NCBI RefSeq assembly: GCF_900163665.1
Contig: NZ_FUIA01000014.1
Location: 92,078-156,077, forward strand
DNA: 64,000 nucleotides
Source of the DNA: Frigoribacterium sp. JB110
GTDB taxonomy: Bacteria > Actinomycetota > Actinomycetes > Actinomycetales > Microbacteriaceae
Reading direction: 5' to 3'
Below the pieces are notes generated by a model. It was not told where the DNA came from. It did not search any database and saw only the letters and a list, made by a program, of their open reading frames with translations. The translations under genes and the position numbers were made by a program. Positions 8,988 to 18,658 of this stretch are shown here, one piece after another (the first letter of the stretch is position 1; every line of letters starts with the position of its first letter).

Positions 8988-9037
8988 GCGTCCGCCGAGC
9001 TGATGTCGCACTGCGCTCGGCTCGGCGGACGCGGGGA

Positions 9038-12000
9038 CTACCTGCTGCGGCGCATGCGCGAGATCACGACGAGCCCGAATCCGGCGATGAGAAGCGCGCC
9101 GAGGGTCATGATCAGCCATACCGGAATCGTGCCGCCCGTCGTCGGCAGATCATCCGGCAGTGCGGCGGTGACTTCAAGCGGAACATCCGCGTCGAGGCCC
9201 GATGTCTTCCCCGTGGCTACGAGCCGGTGATCGCCGACCGGCGCGTGCGCCGGGATCGTAACCGAAGCGCTGAATCCGCCTGATCCGTCAGCGACCGCCT
9301 GTGCGATCCGCAGCGGCTCGGAGTGCAGGGCGAACGATACCGTCTCGCCCGCAGCGAAGCCGCGACCGGTCAAACGCAGGGAACCGCCCTGCACGGCGCT
9401 GTCGGCACTCGCGATCAGCTCCGCGTCCAGCATCGGCGTGTCCGAGACCTCGATGCGCAGTGGGGCAGACGTCGACTCCTCGTAGGCGTCGGGGTCGTCT
9501 GGCACGAAGTGCGCGACGTACTCGTGCGTGCCTGCGGTCTGCATCGTCACTTCGAAGCTCGTCGCCCCGCCTGGCCCCGTCGTCGCCGTCATGGATGAGT
9601 CATCACTCGTGATCTTCACGGTGCCTGTCGCCTCCGACGGCGCCACCGTCGCTGTGAGACCAACTGTCTCACCCGCCACAGGCTCTGCGCCGCCAGCCGA
9701 AAGGTCGATGCTGGTCCGCTCAGGTTCGACCTGCCCCGCGCGCACGGACAGAGTTGTGGATGCCTCGACCTGCGAGACCTCACCGAGTGCGATCACCGGA
9801 TAGTCGCCGACCACGGTCGACTCAGGAACCGACAGCACGGCGGAGACCGAGCCCTCGTCGTCCGCCGTCGTCGTCACGGCATCGGTGGTGCCCATCCGGA
9901 TCTCCACGTCCTCGCCGGGTGCGAAGCCGGTGCCGTCGATGCGGACGTCGTGCCCAGGCGCGACCTCGTCAGGCGAGACGGTGATCTCCGGTGAGTACTC
10001 CGGCTCCGGCGCGACCACCTCGATCTCGAGGGAGGCTCGCGCCGAGCGCACCCCGTCGTCGACGGTCACGACGACGTCGTATGTTCCCGCCTCGTCGTAG
10101 GTGTGCGAGGCCTCGACGGCGCCGTCCGCGACGTCGGCGGCACCGACCGGGGAGCCGTCGCCCCAGTTCACTGTGGCCGACTGCTCCGGCAGACCGCCCG
10201 TGACGGCGGCGAGCGTCGCGGAGAACTCCTCGCCTGCGACCTGCTCACCCACGGCTCCCGCCTCTATTGAGAGCGGATCCTGCGCGGATCGGGCGCCGTC
10301 CGAGGCGATGGCGAACACGTGCACGCGCCCGTCGCGCAGCGAGCCCGGCTCGTCCGGCATGGTGAGCGACTCGACGACCTTCGGTGCGCCATCGGCATCG
10401 GTGTCGAGCGTGACCGGTGCGGTGGCGTAGATCGCCGTGTTCTTCACCGTCGACTCCGCAGATGTGCCGGCCAGTCGCCCCTCGGAGACGGCCACCACGA
10501 CGTTGTCGTACGCGGGGTCGCCCGATGCGCCGACCCAGTCGCCGAACGAGATGTTCACCGTCTGCTCCGTGCCGTCGGTGAATCCCAGCACGGCCTCGGG
10601 GGAGCGGGCCAGCTCCGTGGCCGTTCCGACGAACGCGAGCTGCGTTGCGTCTTCCCCCAGGTCCAGGCCGAACGACTGTCCGTCGCCGGTGACGTTGTCC
10701 GGCTCGCCCGCCGGGATCGCCGGCAGGTCGTAGGTCAGCTCGGTGTCGGGGATCGGTACGGTCTCGCCCTGCACGAAGCCGTCGGCGGCGAGCTTGTCGC
10801 GGAAGTAGCCGTAGCCCTGCCCGTCGCAGCTTGCCGCGGTCTCGCCGAGGTCGCCGATGCAGACGTTGTTCATCGCGCCGACGAAGGTGTCATCGCGATG
10901 CACGTCGATGCGCGCCGACGCGGCGGCGATGGCGCCGGAGGAATCTCGCACCGTCACCGTGGCGTCGTAGGCGCCGGGCGCGGTGAACGTGTGCGGAGCG
11001 CTGACTCTCCAGCCGCCGAGGTCGTCATGCGTGAGCGTCACGTCCCCGGTCTCGTCTCCGTCGCCGTAGTCGACGGAGACGTCATAGCCGGATGCGTGCT
11101 CCTCGGGCCCGACGATCGTCGCGATCGCGGCGTCGAAGCTGTCGCCCACGGCCACCGACTGATCATCGGCGGGATTGACCGACAGCTCGCTGTCGCCGCT
11201 CACGGAAGCGAAGAACTCGATCTCCGCGAGCGCGAGCCGGCCATCGGCCGACGAGGCCTCGAGTCGCAGCTGCGTGTACGCCCCTCCGTCGTCGACGGAG
11301 AACGGACGCGTCTGCGCACCCCAGCGGAATTCTTCGCCGTTCCGGCTGTCCAGCTCGACCCAGGTGCTGCCGTCCACAGAGCCCGATAGCGTCCAGCTCT
11401 CCGGCGCCGACGCGCTCTCCTCCGCTGTGAGCGTGTACTGGTCGACGGAGACGGGGCCGGATGACGACCGCCAGGTCAGATCCGCCGAGCCCGCATCGAA
11501 CACAGCGGACGAGTTCATGTTGTCGTCGGTGAGAGCGCCTGTCGGCGTTCCGTCCGCGGCCGTCAGCGAACCACGACCCGGCTTGGTGGCATCGACGAGC
11601 GGCTCCGGCGCGTCGATCTCCTCATCGAGGTCCTTCGCGCCCCACTGCGAGGGCTCCTTGCTCATCGCGAACTCGACGTCGCCTCCCGCGCGGAGCAGGT
11701 CGCCGTCGAATGTGGTCGAGCCGATGTCACGGCCGTTGATGCTCACGCCGTCGACGTAGGTCATGCCGTCGGAAGCACCAGGGGCGCTGATCCGGATGTC
11801 GCGGTCGCCGATCGACAGCGTCGCAGCGTCGAACAGCGGCGTGCCGATCGTGTAGTCGCCCGAGCCGTTCTCGAGCGGGTAGAAGCCCAGGGCGGAGAAC
11901 ACGTACCAGGCGCTGAACTCGCCGTTGTCCTCGTCACCTGGATATCCCTGACCGATGTCGCTGCCGACGAACATGCGGTTCTGGATGTCGCGGATCAGCT

Positions 12001-15000
12001 CCTGCGCGCCCGTAGGGTCGCCTGCTTCTGCGAGCACATACGGGATGTGATGTGCGACCTGATTCGACATGCCGAGCATGCCAAGACGCACGTCGCGGGC
12101 CTCACGTGCCTCGTGGATTCCGGAGTACGCCGCCTCCTCGCGTTCGGTGAGGAACTCGTGAAGTTCGTCGAGCAGGCCGTTTCGGCCGCCGTACAGCGCC
12201 GCCATGCCGTCGACGTCGTGCGGGGCGTGGAATGCGAAGGTCCACGCGCTCGCCTCGGTGACGTCCTCGCCCCATTCCTTCTTGTCGAAGTCGGCGCCGT
12301 TGGCCCAGCTGCCGTCGGCGTTCCGCGCGGCGAAGACCCCGGCATCCGGGTTGTACATCTCGGCATAGTGCTCGGCACGGGAGGTGAAGTAGTCCGCCTC
12401 CTCGCGCAGTGTGTCCACGCGTTCGGCAGGGGTGTTCGGGTCGTCTGCGAGAGCCGCGGCCATCTCCGAGATGCCGAAGTCGTTGATGAAGCCCTCCAGG
12501 CCCCACGAGACGCTCTGGTGCGTGGACTTCTGCGTGTACCCGAGGAAGATCGACTGTTCGAGCCCCTTGCGGCCGACCGCATTGGAGTCGGGACGCACGG
12601 TGGCGTTCTTCAGCGCCGCGTCGTACGCGTCGAGTGCTGTTTCGGTGTCCAGCGCGCCGGCCAGGTAGGCCTCGGCGAAGGCGACGTCGCTGCTGGTGCC
12701 CGTCATCAGGTCGGCGTAGCCGGGCGACGACCAGCGCGCGATCCAGCCGCCGTCGCGGTACTGCTGAACGAAACCGTCCACCAGCTCGTCCGTCACATCC
12801 GGGTACAGCAGGGCGTACAGTGGCCACGCGGTGCGGTACGTGTCCCAGAACCCGTTGTTGACGTACACCTTCCCGTCGACGATCTCCGCGTTGGTCTCCG
12901 TGTCGGTCGCCTCGCCCGTGGTGGGCGAGACAGGGCTGGCGTAGGCCTGCTGCGGTTCTTCGGCGGTGCCGACGTTCTCGAACTGCGAGTTCGGGTAGAG
13001 GTTCAGTCGGTACAGGCTGGAGTAGAGGCTGACCAGCTGGTCGTCGCTGGCTCCCTGCACGTCGTGCACCACGCTGAGACGCTCGTTCCATGCGTCGCGG
13101 ACGAGCGCATGAGCATCGTCGAACGCCACACCTTCCAGCTCGAGTGCGTGGTTGTGATTCGCCTGCTCCTGTGAGATGAACGACGACGCGATGCGCAGCT
13201 CCACGGTGTCATCGGCTGAGGTGTCGAACGCGGCGTAGCGCGCGGAGTCGGTGCGGTCGCCCTCCGGTGCGGCCCCGGATGCGACCGGCTCGGCGTCGAA
13301 TGTGCCGTAGACGAACATCCGGGTGCGGCCCGGCCACCCTGAGCCGCCGTCGACCCAGCCCGAGACGGTGTCGCCCTCGACCGTCAGACCGGAGGATTCG
13401 ACGACCTCGTCGACCAGGACCGAGCCGCTGTCACCGGCGAACCCGAAGCGGTAGATCGCACCGTGATCTGTGGGGGTGACCTCAGTGGTGATGCCGTCGT
13501 CGAACTCGACCGCGTACAGGTCGGGGCGCGCCGTCTCGTTCTCGTGGCCGAACGCGAGGCGACGGTCCTCGAGCGTCGACGTCGGGCTGGAGCCTGCGGC
13601 GGGGAGCACGGCGAGTTGGTTGCGGTCGCCCATCCAGATGCTCGGCTGGTGGGAGAAGCCGATGCCCTCCAGGGCCGGGCGATTCTCCGGCGTGTTCGCC
13701 CGCTGGTACTGGTAGATCGTGCCGTGGTTGTCGGCGTCGGTCATCGGGGTGAGGAAGTTGAACCCGTTCGGCATGGCGGCGGCGGGGATGTTGTTGCCGC
13801 GGGAGAAGCCGCCGGACGAGTTGGTTCCGCGGCGCGTGTCGACGTAGGAGACCAGTCCGTCGCTCGTGTCCCGCTCGGCGGCGGGGGCGATGCGGAGGTC
13901 GTCGAGCCAGCCCTGAATCGTGGTATCGGCGGTCGGCAGTTCGATGCCGGACACGCCCTCGCCTGGGTGATCGTAGGTGAACCGGATCTCATTCACGGTG
14001 CGGCCGGAGAACTCGGCGAGGTCGACGGAGACGCGGTTCCACTGGTCGGGCCAGAGCTTGTTCGCCGCGCCCTGCTCGGCGGCGTCCATACCGAAGCCGT
14101 AGTCGTCTGTCGCGCCGCTGCCGGAGAGCGTCGAGCCGTCGTCGAAGAGGAGGTCGACGGCGACGAAGGTCGCGGCATAGCTCTGGTCGCCGTCGAGCAC
14201 GGGGAACACCGCGTAGGAGAGCTCGGCGTCGTCGGCGACGGCGACGGCGAGGTCGTCGTACACGACGCTGGTGGAATGCGCGGGCCCCGCCTCGAGCTGA
14301 CGGCCGGAGTAGCGCAGCGCCTGGGTGCCGGTGAAGCCGACGCCGGTCTTGGCGGTGGAGGAGCTGGTCGGCCCCGAGTCGATCTCGAGAGCGAGGTCGG
14401 ATGGCTGCGCGGCCGCATCGGGGTCGGCGAGCGGCTCGAAGCCCGCCAGCTGCAGGATGCCGCCGCTCTGCACGGCGGAGACGTCGAGACGGTAGAACGT
14501 GTACGAGTCGCTGGGCGCGGTGGGGGTGTAGGTGCGCGTCTCACCTCGTTCGGAGAACGCCTCCTCCCCGGCGCGGGAGTCGATCTGCGTCCAGTTCTCG
14601 CCGTCGTTCGAACCGAGCACGCGGAAGTCACGGGGGTCGCGGTCGGGGGCGTCGTTGCCCGAGGTCAGTGTGTACGCGCCGAGCGGCTGCGGCTCGCTCA
14701 ACTCGAACTGCGCCCAGCCGGCGTCGGAGAAGACCAGCCACTTCGACGACGGGTTGCCGTCGGCGAGGTTGTCCGCGGTCTCGTTGGGAGCGTTCTCGTC
14801 GGAGGCTGTGACATCGATCACGTGAGGGAGCACGCTGCCCGGCGCGAACTGGCCGCCGCTGACGCCTGCGGATTCGCCGGTGCCGCGCAGTGCGGGGGTC
14901 TCGTCGCCCGTCTCGAACGACGAGGCGAACTCCGGTTCCGCTGCGGTCGCTGCGGTCGTCGGCAGCAGCACCGCGGCGACGACCGCAGCGGCGGCGAGCA

Positions 15001-15061
15001 TCGCCTGTGGGATGCGCGCCCGTCGACGGCTCTGAGACTCGACTCGGTTGAAAGGGATCAC
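9038..15061 (-). CDS. Cell-wall-anchored GH92 family alpha-mannosidase, multidomain
   Basis: A surface enzyme of about 2007 residues. In order: signal peptide (about 1-45, ending TTAATAA), a discoidin/F5-8C-like domain (about 70-200), a lectin-like beta region, the GH92 catalytic domain (about 405-1140), a second F5/8C-like domain (about 1160-1290), PKD and Ig-like repeats, and a sortase signal LPTTG near 1972 followed by a hydrophobic helix and RMRRSR. GH92 hallmarks include GYPGDEDNGEFSAWYVFSAL. Family members are calcium-dependent exo-alpha-mannosidases acting on yeast mannan or N-glycans. I prefer GTG 15061, which has GAGGAG upstream, over ATG 15106 or 15097, which have no ribosome site and lie in the operator. 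Confidence 0.88.
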   Translation of the reverse strand: MIPFNRVESQSRRRARIPQAMLAAAAVVAAVLLPTTAATAAEPEFASSFETGDETPALRGTGESAGVSGGQFAPGSVLPHVIDVTASDENAPNETADNLADGNPSSKWLVFSDAGWAQFELSEPQPLGAYTLTSGNDAPDRDPRDFRVLGSNDGENWTQIDSRAGEEAFSERGETRTYTPTAPSDSYTFYRLDVSAVQSGGILQLAGFEPLADPDAAAQPSDLALEIDSGPTSSSTAKTGVGFTGTQALRYSGRQLEAGPAHSTSVVYDDLAVAVADDAELSYAVFPVLDGDQSYAATFVAVDLLFDDGSTLSGSGATDDYGFGMDAAEQGAANKLWPDQWNRVSVDLAEFSGRTVNEIRFTYDHPGEGVSGIELPTADTTIQGWLDDLRIAPAAERDTSDGLVSYVDTRRGTNSSGGFSRGNNIPAAAMPNGFNFLTPMTDADNHGTIYQYQRANTPENRPALEGIGFSHQPSIWMGDRNQLAVLPAAGSSPTSTLEDRRLAFGHENETARPDLYAVEFDDGITTEVTPTDHGAIYRFGFAGDSGSVLVDEVVESSGLTVEGDTVSGWVDGGSGWPGRTRMFVYGTFDAEPVASGAAPEGDRTDSARYAAFDTSADDTVELRIASSFISQEQANHNHALELEGVAFDDAHALVRDAWNERLSVVHDVQGASDDQLVSLYSSLYRLNLYPNSQFENVGTAEEPQQAYASPVSPTTGEATDTETNAEIVDGKVYVNNGFWDTYRTAWPLYALLYPDVTDELVDGFVQQYRDGGWIARWSSPGYADLMTGTSSDVAFAEAYLAGALDTETALDAYDAALKNATVRPDSNAVGRKGLEQSIFLGYTQKSTHQSVSWGLEGFINDFGISEMAAALADDPNTPAERVDTLREEADYFTSRAEHYAEMYNPDAGVFAARNADGSWANGADFDKKEWGEDVTEASAWTFAFHAPHDVDGMAALYGGRNGLLDELHEFLTEREEAAYSGIHEAREARDVRLGMLGMSNQVAHHIPYVLAEAGDPTGAQELIRDIQNRMFVGSDIGQGYPGDEDNGEFSAWYVFSALGFYPLENGSGDYTIGTPLFDAATLSIGDRDIRISAPGASDGMTYVDGVSINGRDIGSTTFDGDLLRAGGDVEFAMSKEPSQWGAKDLDEEIDAPEPLVDATKPGRGSLTAADGTPTGALTDDNMNSSAVFDAGSADLTWRSSSGPVSVDQYTLTAEESASAPESWTLSGSVDGSTWVELDSRNGEEFRWGAQTRPFSVDDGGAYTQLRLEASSADGRLALAEIEFFASVSGDSELSVNPADDQSVAVGDSFDAAIATIVGPEEHASGYDVSVDYGDGDETGDVTLTHDDLGGWRVSAPHTFTAPGAYDATVTVRDSSGAIAAASARIDVHRDDTFVGAMNNVCIGDLGETAASCDGQGYGYFRDKLAADGFVQGETVPIPDTELTYDLPAIPAGEPDNVTGDGQSFGLDLGEDATQLAFVGTATELARSPEAVLGFTDGTEQTVNISFGDWVGASGDPAYDNVVVAVSEGRLAGTSAESTVKNTAIYATAPVTLDTDADGAPKVVESLTMPDEPGSLRDGRVHVFAIASDGARSAQDPLSIEAGAVGEQVAGEEFSATLAAVTGGLPEQSATVNWGDGSPVGAADVADGAVEASHTYDEAGTYDVVVTVDDGVRSARASLEIEVVAPEPEYSPEITVSPDEVAPGHDVRIDGTGFAPGEDVEIRMGTTDAVTTTADDEGSVSAVLSVPESTVVGDYPVIALGEVSQVEASTTLSVRAGQVEPERTSIDLSAGGAEPVAGETVGLTATVAPSEATGTVKITSDDSSMTATTGPGGATSFEVTMQTAGTHEYVAHFVPDDPDAYEESTSAPLRIEVSDTPMLDAELIASADSAVQGGSLRLTGRGFAAGETVSFALHSEPLRIAQAVADGSGGFSASVTIPAHAPVGDHRLVATGKTSGLDADVPLEVTAALPDDLPTTGGTIPVWLIMTLGALLIAGFGLVVISRMRRSR

Positions 15062-15091
15062 CGTTGCTCCTCGATCGCTTCTTCGCGTTTC

Positions 15092-15105
15092 TGACATCGC
15101 TGTCA
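15092..15105. promoter_or_regulatory. LacI-type operator between GH92 gene and lacI-family gene
   Basis: TGACATCGCTGTCA is a near-perfect 14-bp palindrome of the form TGACA-n-CG-n-TGTCA, the classic half-site layout of LacI-family operators with a central CG. It lies 31 bp upstream of the GH92 GTG start and 104 bp upstream of the LacI gene, so the neighbouring repressor is the likely binder. Confidence 0.65.
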
Positions 15106-15208
15106 TATGCTGTCTGGGAAGCTACCACAGACACCCGCCCGGCGGGAGGCCTGTTTCCGGATCCGGAGTGCGAACGCGCGCCGGACGGTACGAACACGAA
15201 GGAGTGCC

Positions 15209-16228
15209 ATGGACACGTCGGCGACTGCGCCTGCACGGGCGACGCTCGCTCAGGTCGCCGAGCGCGCCGGCGTGAGCCTGAAGACCGCCTCGAGGGCACT
15301 GAGCGGCGAGACGTATGTCGCGGAGACCACGAGGGAGCGCGTCGTCTCGGCGGCCGTCGAACTCGGGTATCAGCGCAACTCCGCGGCGAGCCTGCTGGCG
15401 AGCGGACGGCTTGCGGATTCCATCGGCTTGGTCACGGGTGATTTCACGAACCCGTTCTACTCGGCGATCGCGCAGGCGTTCGAAGACGAGATCCGACCCC
15501 ACGGCATCCATCTCTCCGTCGCCAACTCCGGTGAGTCCGTCGAGCGCGAACGGCTGCTCGCGGCCGATCTCGCGGACAGGCAGAGCAAGGCGCTCGTGCT
15601 GGTCTCGGCGATGCCGGAGCACTCCGGCTATGCGCCGCTGATGGGGCGGGGCATTCCCGTCGTGTTCGTCGACCGCCCACCGGTGGGCATCGAGGCGGAC
15701 TCGGTGATCTTCGACAACCGCACAGGAGGGCGCCTGGCCGCGGAGCACCTGCGCGAGCAGGGCCATACTCGGATCGCCTTCATCGGCGACTACAGCTGGC
15801 TGCCGACGTTCCGCGGTCGCCTCGACGGCATGGGCGACGTCCTCGACAGCGAGGCGAGCACCTGGCGCGGACTGCTGCGCACGGATGCGCACGACGTCGA
15901 TTCCGCGAGAGCGCGGACCGCAGAGCTGCTGGCGCTGGACGAACCGCCGACGGCGCTCGTCGCGGGCAACAACCGCATCCTGCTGGGAATGACGGAGCAG
16001 CTCGCCCCGATCGAGCACGGCTCTCGCCCGGCCATCGTCGCCTTCGACGACGTCGAGTGGGCCCGCGTGCTGGGCATCACCGTCGTCACGGGGGACGTGG
16101 AAGAACTCGGCAGGCGCGCCGCGCGCCTGGCCACCGGGAGGCTCGCAGACAGGGCGCACCCGGCAGAGAACGTCGAACTGCCCATGCGACTCGTCGCGCG
16201 GGCATCGTCGAACAGGGGGCCCAGATGA
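15209..16228 (+). CDS. LacI family transcriptional regulator
   Basis: A 339-residue LacI/GalR repressor. The N-terminal helix-turn-helix is clear (ATLAQVAERAGVSLKTASRA, residues about 9-28), followed by a hinge and a periplasmic-binding-like sugar domain (DSIGLVTGDFTNPFYSAIAQ). It likely senses a mannose-type sugar released by the divergent GH92 enzyme and controls both that gene and the ABC importer downstream. Start at ATG 15209, just behind GAAGGAGTGCC. Confidence 0.88.
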   Translation: MDTSATAPARATLAQVAERAGVSLKTASRALSGETYVAETTRERVVSAAVELGYQRNSAASLLASGRLADSIGLVTGDFTNPFYSAIAQAFEDEIRPHGIHLSVANSGESVERERLLAADLADRQSKALVLVSAMPEHSGYAPLMGRGIPVVFVDRPPVGIEADSVIFDNRTGGRLAAEHLREQGHTRIAFIGDYSWLPTFRGRLDGMGDVLDSEASTWRGLLRTDAHDVDSARARTAELLALDEPPTALVAGNNRILLGMTEQLAPIEHGSRPAIVAFDDVEWARVLGITVVTGDVEELGRRAARLATGRLADRAHPAENVELPMRLVARASSNRGPR

Positions 16229-16276
16229 CCCCCGCACCCGCAGCGAATCTCGGATGGGTCACGATCCCGCTGACGC

Positions 16277-16290
16277 GAGCCGCGCGGCTC
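16277..16290. promoter_or_regulatory. Perfect palindrome upstream of sugar ABC operon
   Basis: GAGCCGCGCGGCTC is a perfect 14-bp palindrome in the 167-bp gap between the LacI gene and the solute-binding protein gene. It could be a second operator or part of a terminator for the LacI gene. It does not match the TGACA-type site, so the assignment is weak. Confidence 0.3.
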
Positions 16291-16395
16291 CATCCGGGTG
16301 TTCAATGTGGGGGCGCTCGCACCTCGAGTGCGGGCGTGCTCTCACGAAGAGCGTTCTGATCACACGACTCCAGGCAATGAAGGTGGAGATATCCC

Positions 16396-17682
16396 ATGAA
16401 GAGTAATCGCATTCTGATGGTCGCCGCGGGCGCCTCCGCCCTGGCGCTCGGACTCGCCGGCTGCGGCGGAGGCGACGGGGGCGACGGGGGCGACGGTGGT
16501 GAAGGCGGCGGCAACGCCGAGGTGGAGGTCTTCACCTGGTGGGCTGCGGGCAGCGAGAAGGCGGGCCTCGACGCGCTCGTCGAGGTCTTCGACGACCAGC
16601 ACCCCGATACGAAGTTCGTCAACGGCGCGGTCGCAGGCGGCGCCGGATCGACGGCGAAGGATCTGCTGCAGTCGCGGCTGCAGCAGGGAGACCCGCCCGA
16701 CACCTTCCAGGCGCACGCCGGTGCTGAGCTTCAGGACTACATCGATGCCGCTCAGGTGGAGGATGTCGCCGATCTGTACGAGGAGTTCGGCCTGAACGAC
16801 GCGTTCCCCGCCGATCTCATCGACAGGCTCACCGTCGACGGGGCGATCTACTCCGTTCCGGCGAACATCCACCGCGCGAACGTGGTGTGGGGCAACCCGT
16901 CGGTCATCTCCGACGCGGGCCTCGACCCCGAGGCGGAGTACGCGTCACTCGACGAGTGGATCGCCGCACTCGAGGAGATCGACGCGTCAGGGGCGACCGC
17001 GCTGTCGGTGGCTCAGCCATGGACGCAGGTGAACCTCCTCGAGACGGTGCTGCTCGCCGGCCTCGGTGCCGACGGCTACGAGGGTCTCTGGTCGGGCGAG
17101 ACCGACTGGACCGGGGCGGACGTCACAGCGGCGCTCGAAGACTTCGAGACGCTGATGAGCTTCACGAACGACGACCGCGACGGCCTCGACTGGCCGGACG
17201 CCACCCAGCAGGTGATCGACGGCGAGGCCGCGTTCAACGTGATGGGCGACTGGGCGGAGGCGGCCTTCCAGGAGGCCGGTGCCGAAGCTCCCGCCGACTA
17301 CGTCTACTTCCCGGTGCCGGGCACGGACGGCGTGTTCGACTTCCTCGCCGACAGCTTCACGCTGCCGGTCGGGGCGCCGCACCCCGAGGGTGCGAAGGCG
17401 TGGCTCGAGTCGGTGTCGTCGGCTGAGGGCCAGGAGGCGTTCAACATGGCGAAGGGCTCGATCCCCGCGCGCACCGATGCCGACACCAGCGAGTTCGGCG
17501 CGTACCAGCAGTCAGCGGTCGAGTCGTTCCAGAGCGACGCGATCGTCTCGTCGCTGGCGCACGGTGCGGCGGTACCGGTCTCGGTGCTGAACCAGATCAC
17601 GGATGCCACCAGCAAGTTCACGACCGGCGCGAGCGATCTCGCGACGTACCAGGAGGAGCTCGCCGCCGCGGCGGGCGAGTGA
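16396..17682 (+). CDS. ABC sugar transporter solute-binding lipoprotein
   Basis: A 428-residue extracellular solute-binding protein of the sugar (family 1) type. The lipobox LGLAGC places the lipidated cysteine at residue 23, followed by a glycine/aspartate-rich linker. The mature part starts with VEVFTWWAAGSEK, common in oligosaccharide binders. It should deliver a mannose-containing sugar to the two permeases encoded next. No ATPase gene is present; a shared MsiK-type ATPase elsewhere is usual in actinobacteria. The ATG lies after GGTGGAGAT. Confidence 0.88.
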   Translation: MKSNRILMVAAGASALALGLAGCGGGDGGDGGDGGEGGGNAEVEVFTWWAAGSEKAGLDALVEVFDDQHPDTKFVNGAVAGGAGSTAKDLLQSRLQQGDPPDTFQAHAGAELQDYIDAAQVEDVADLYEEFGLNDAFPADLIDRLTVDGAIYSVPANIHRANVVWGNPSVISDAGLDPEAEYASLDEWIAALEEIDASGATALSVAQPWTQVNLLETVLLAGLGADGYEGLWSGETDWTGADVTAALEDFETLMSFTNDDRDGLDWPDATQQVIDGEAAFNVMGDWAEAAFQEAGAEAPADYVYFPVPGTDGVFDFLADSFTLPVGAPHPEGAKAWLESVSSAEGQEAFNMAKGSIPARTDADTSEFGAYQQSAVESFQSDAIVSSLAHGAAVPVSVLNQITDATSKFTTGASDLATYQEELAAAAGE

Positions 17683-17698
17683 TCGACATCCCGATGCC

Positions 17699-17732
17699 GG
17701 TGCCGGGGCGGTCTGTGAGGCCGCCCCGGCAC
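17699..17732 (+). terminator. Stem-loop between binding protein and permease genes
   Basis: A GC-rich hairpin with arms of about 13 bp (GGTGCCGGGGCGG pairing with the CCGCCCCGGCACC strand) and an eight-base loop sits in the 73-bp gap. Such stems behind binding-protein genes attenuate transcription or protect the upstream mRNA, so that more binding protein than permease is made. Confidence 0.65.
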
Positions 17733-17755
17733 CGCGGGGAGAGGAGACATTCCCG

Positions 17756-18658
17756 ATGAAGGGAATCCGAAAGATAGGGCCGCCGCTGCTGCTGCTCGCG
17801 CCGTCGCTCATCCTCATGGCGGTCTTCGTCTACGGGCTGATCGCGGCGAACTTCGCCACGTCGATCACGGACAACCATTCGGCGGCGCAGGCGACGGGTC
17901 AGCAGCCGTCGGTGGTGGTGTGGTTCGACAACTATGTGACGCTGTTGAAGACCGACGACTTCCAGCACTCGCTGTGGAATCTCGTGCTGTTCACCGTCGT
18001 GTTCCTCGTGGGCGCGATGGTGATGGGCTTCCTGTGGGCGTGGATCCTGGAGCGCCCGCAGAAGGGCGAGGGCATCTTCCGGTCGGTCTACCTGTTCCCG
18101 ATGGCGGTGTCGTTCGTTGCGAGCGGCGTCGTCTGGCGGTGGCTGCTCAACAGCAACCAGGGTGAGGACGCATCCGGCCTGAACCGGCTGTTCCAGATGA
18201 TCGGGCTGGATGCGCTGCAGAACCCATGGTGGAACAACATCACCTTCGGCATCGCGGCGATCGCGCTGCCGGCGATCTGGCAGCTGTCCGGATACGTGAT
18301 GGCGCTGTTCCTCGCGGGGTTCCGCGGCATACCGGATGAGCTGCGTGAGGCGGCCAGGATGGACGGCGCCAGTGAGTGGCAGCTGTACCGATACGTGCTC
18401 TTCCCGCAGCTGGCGCCCATCGCACTGTCCGCGCTGGTGATCATCGGCCACATGTCGCTGAAGTCGTTCGACCTGATCATGTCGATCTCGAGCCATTCCA
18501 ACTACCAGACCAAGGTCCCCGCGATCGACATGTTCGTGTTCAAGAACAGCTTCGATTACGCCAACTCGGCCGCAGTCGGCACGATCCTGCTGGTCATCGT
18601 CGCCGTCGTGATCATCCCGTACCTGTGGTGGACCAACCGCAAGGAGGACGCCAGATGA
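17756..18658 (+). CDS. ABC sugar transporter permease (first)
   Basis: A 300-residue inner-membrane permease of the MalF/binding-protein-dependent type with six hydrophobic segments. The EAA loop is visible as DELREAARMDGASEWQLYRY near residue 200, the contact site for the ATPase. Start at ATG 17756 behind GGGGAGAGGAGAC; the longer in-frame extension upstream overlaps the preceding gene. Its stop overlaps the start of the second permease. Confidence 0.88.
   Translation: MKGIRKIGPPLLLLAPSLILMAVFVYGLIAANFATSITDNHSAAQATGQQPSVVVWFDNYVTLLKTDDFQHSLWNLVLFTVVFLVGAMVMGFLWAWILERPQKGEGIFRSVYLFPMAVSFVASGVVWRWLLNSNQGEDASGLNRLFQMIGLDALQNPWWNNITFGIAAIALPAIWQLSGYVMALFLAGFRGIPDELREAARMDGASEWQLYRYVLFPQLAPIALSALVIIGHMSLKSFDLIMSISSHSNYQTKVPAIDMFVFKNSFDYANSAAVGTILLVIVAVVIIPYLWWTNRKEDAR

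Noticed and set aside
9090..15094. Long open frames on the plus strand opposite the GH92 gene (for example 10319-11389 and 13463-15094)
   Set aside because: They are antisense frames of a GC-rich, strongly coding minus-strand gene with clear GH92, PKD and anchor motifs. They show no domains and no ribosome sites.
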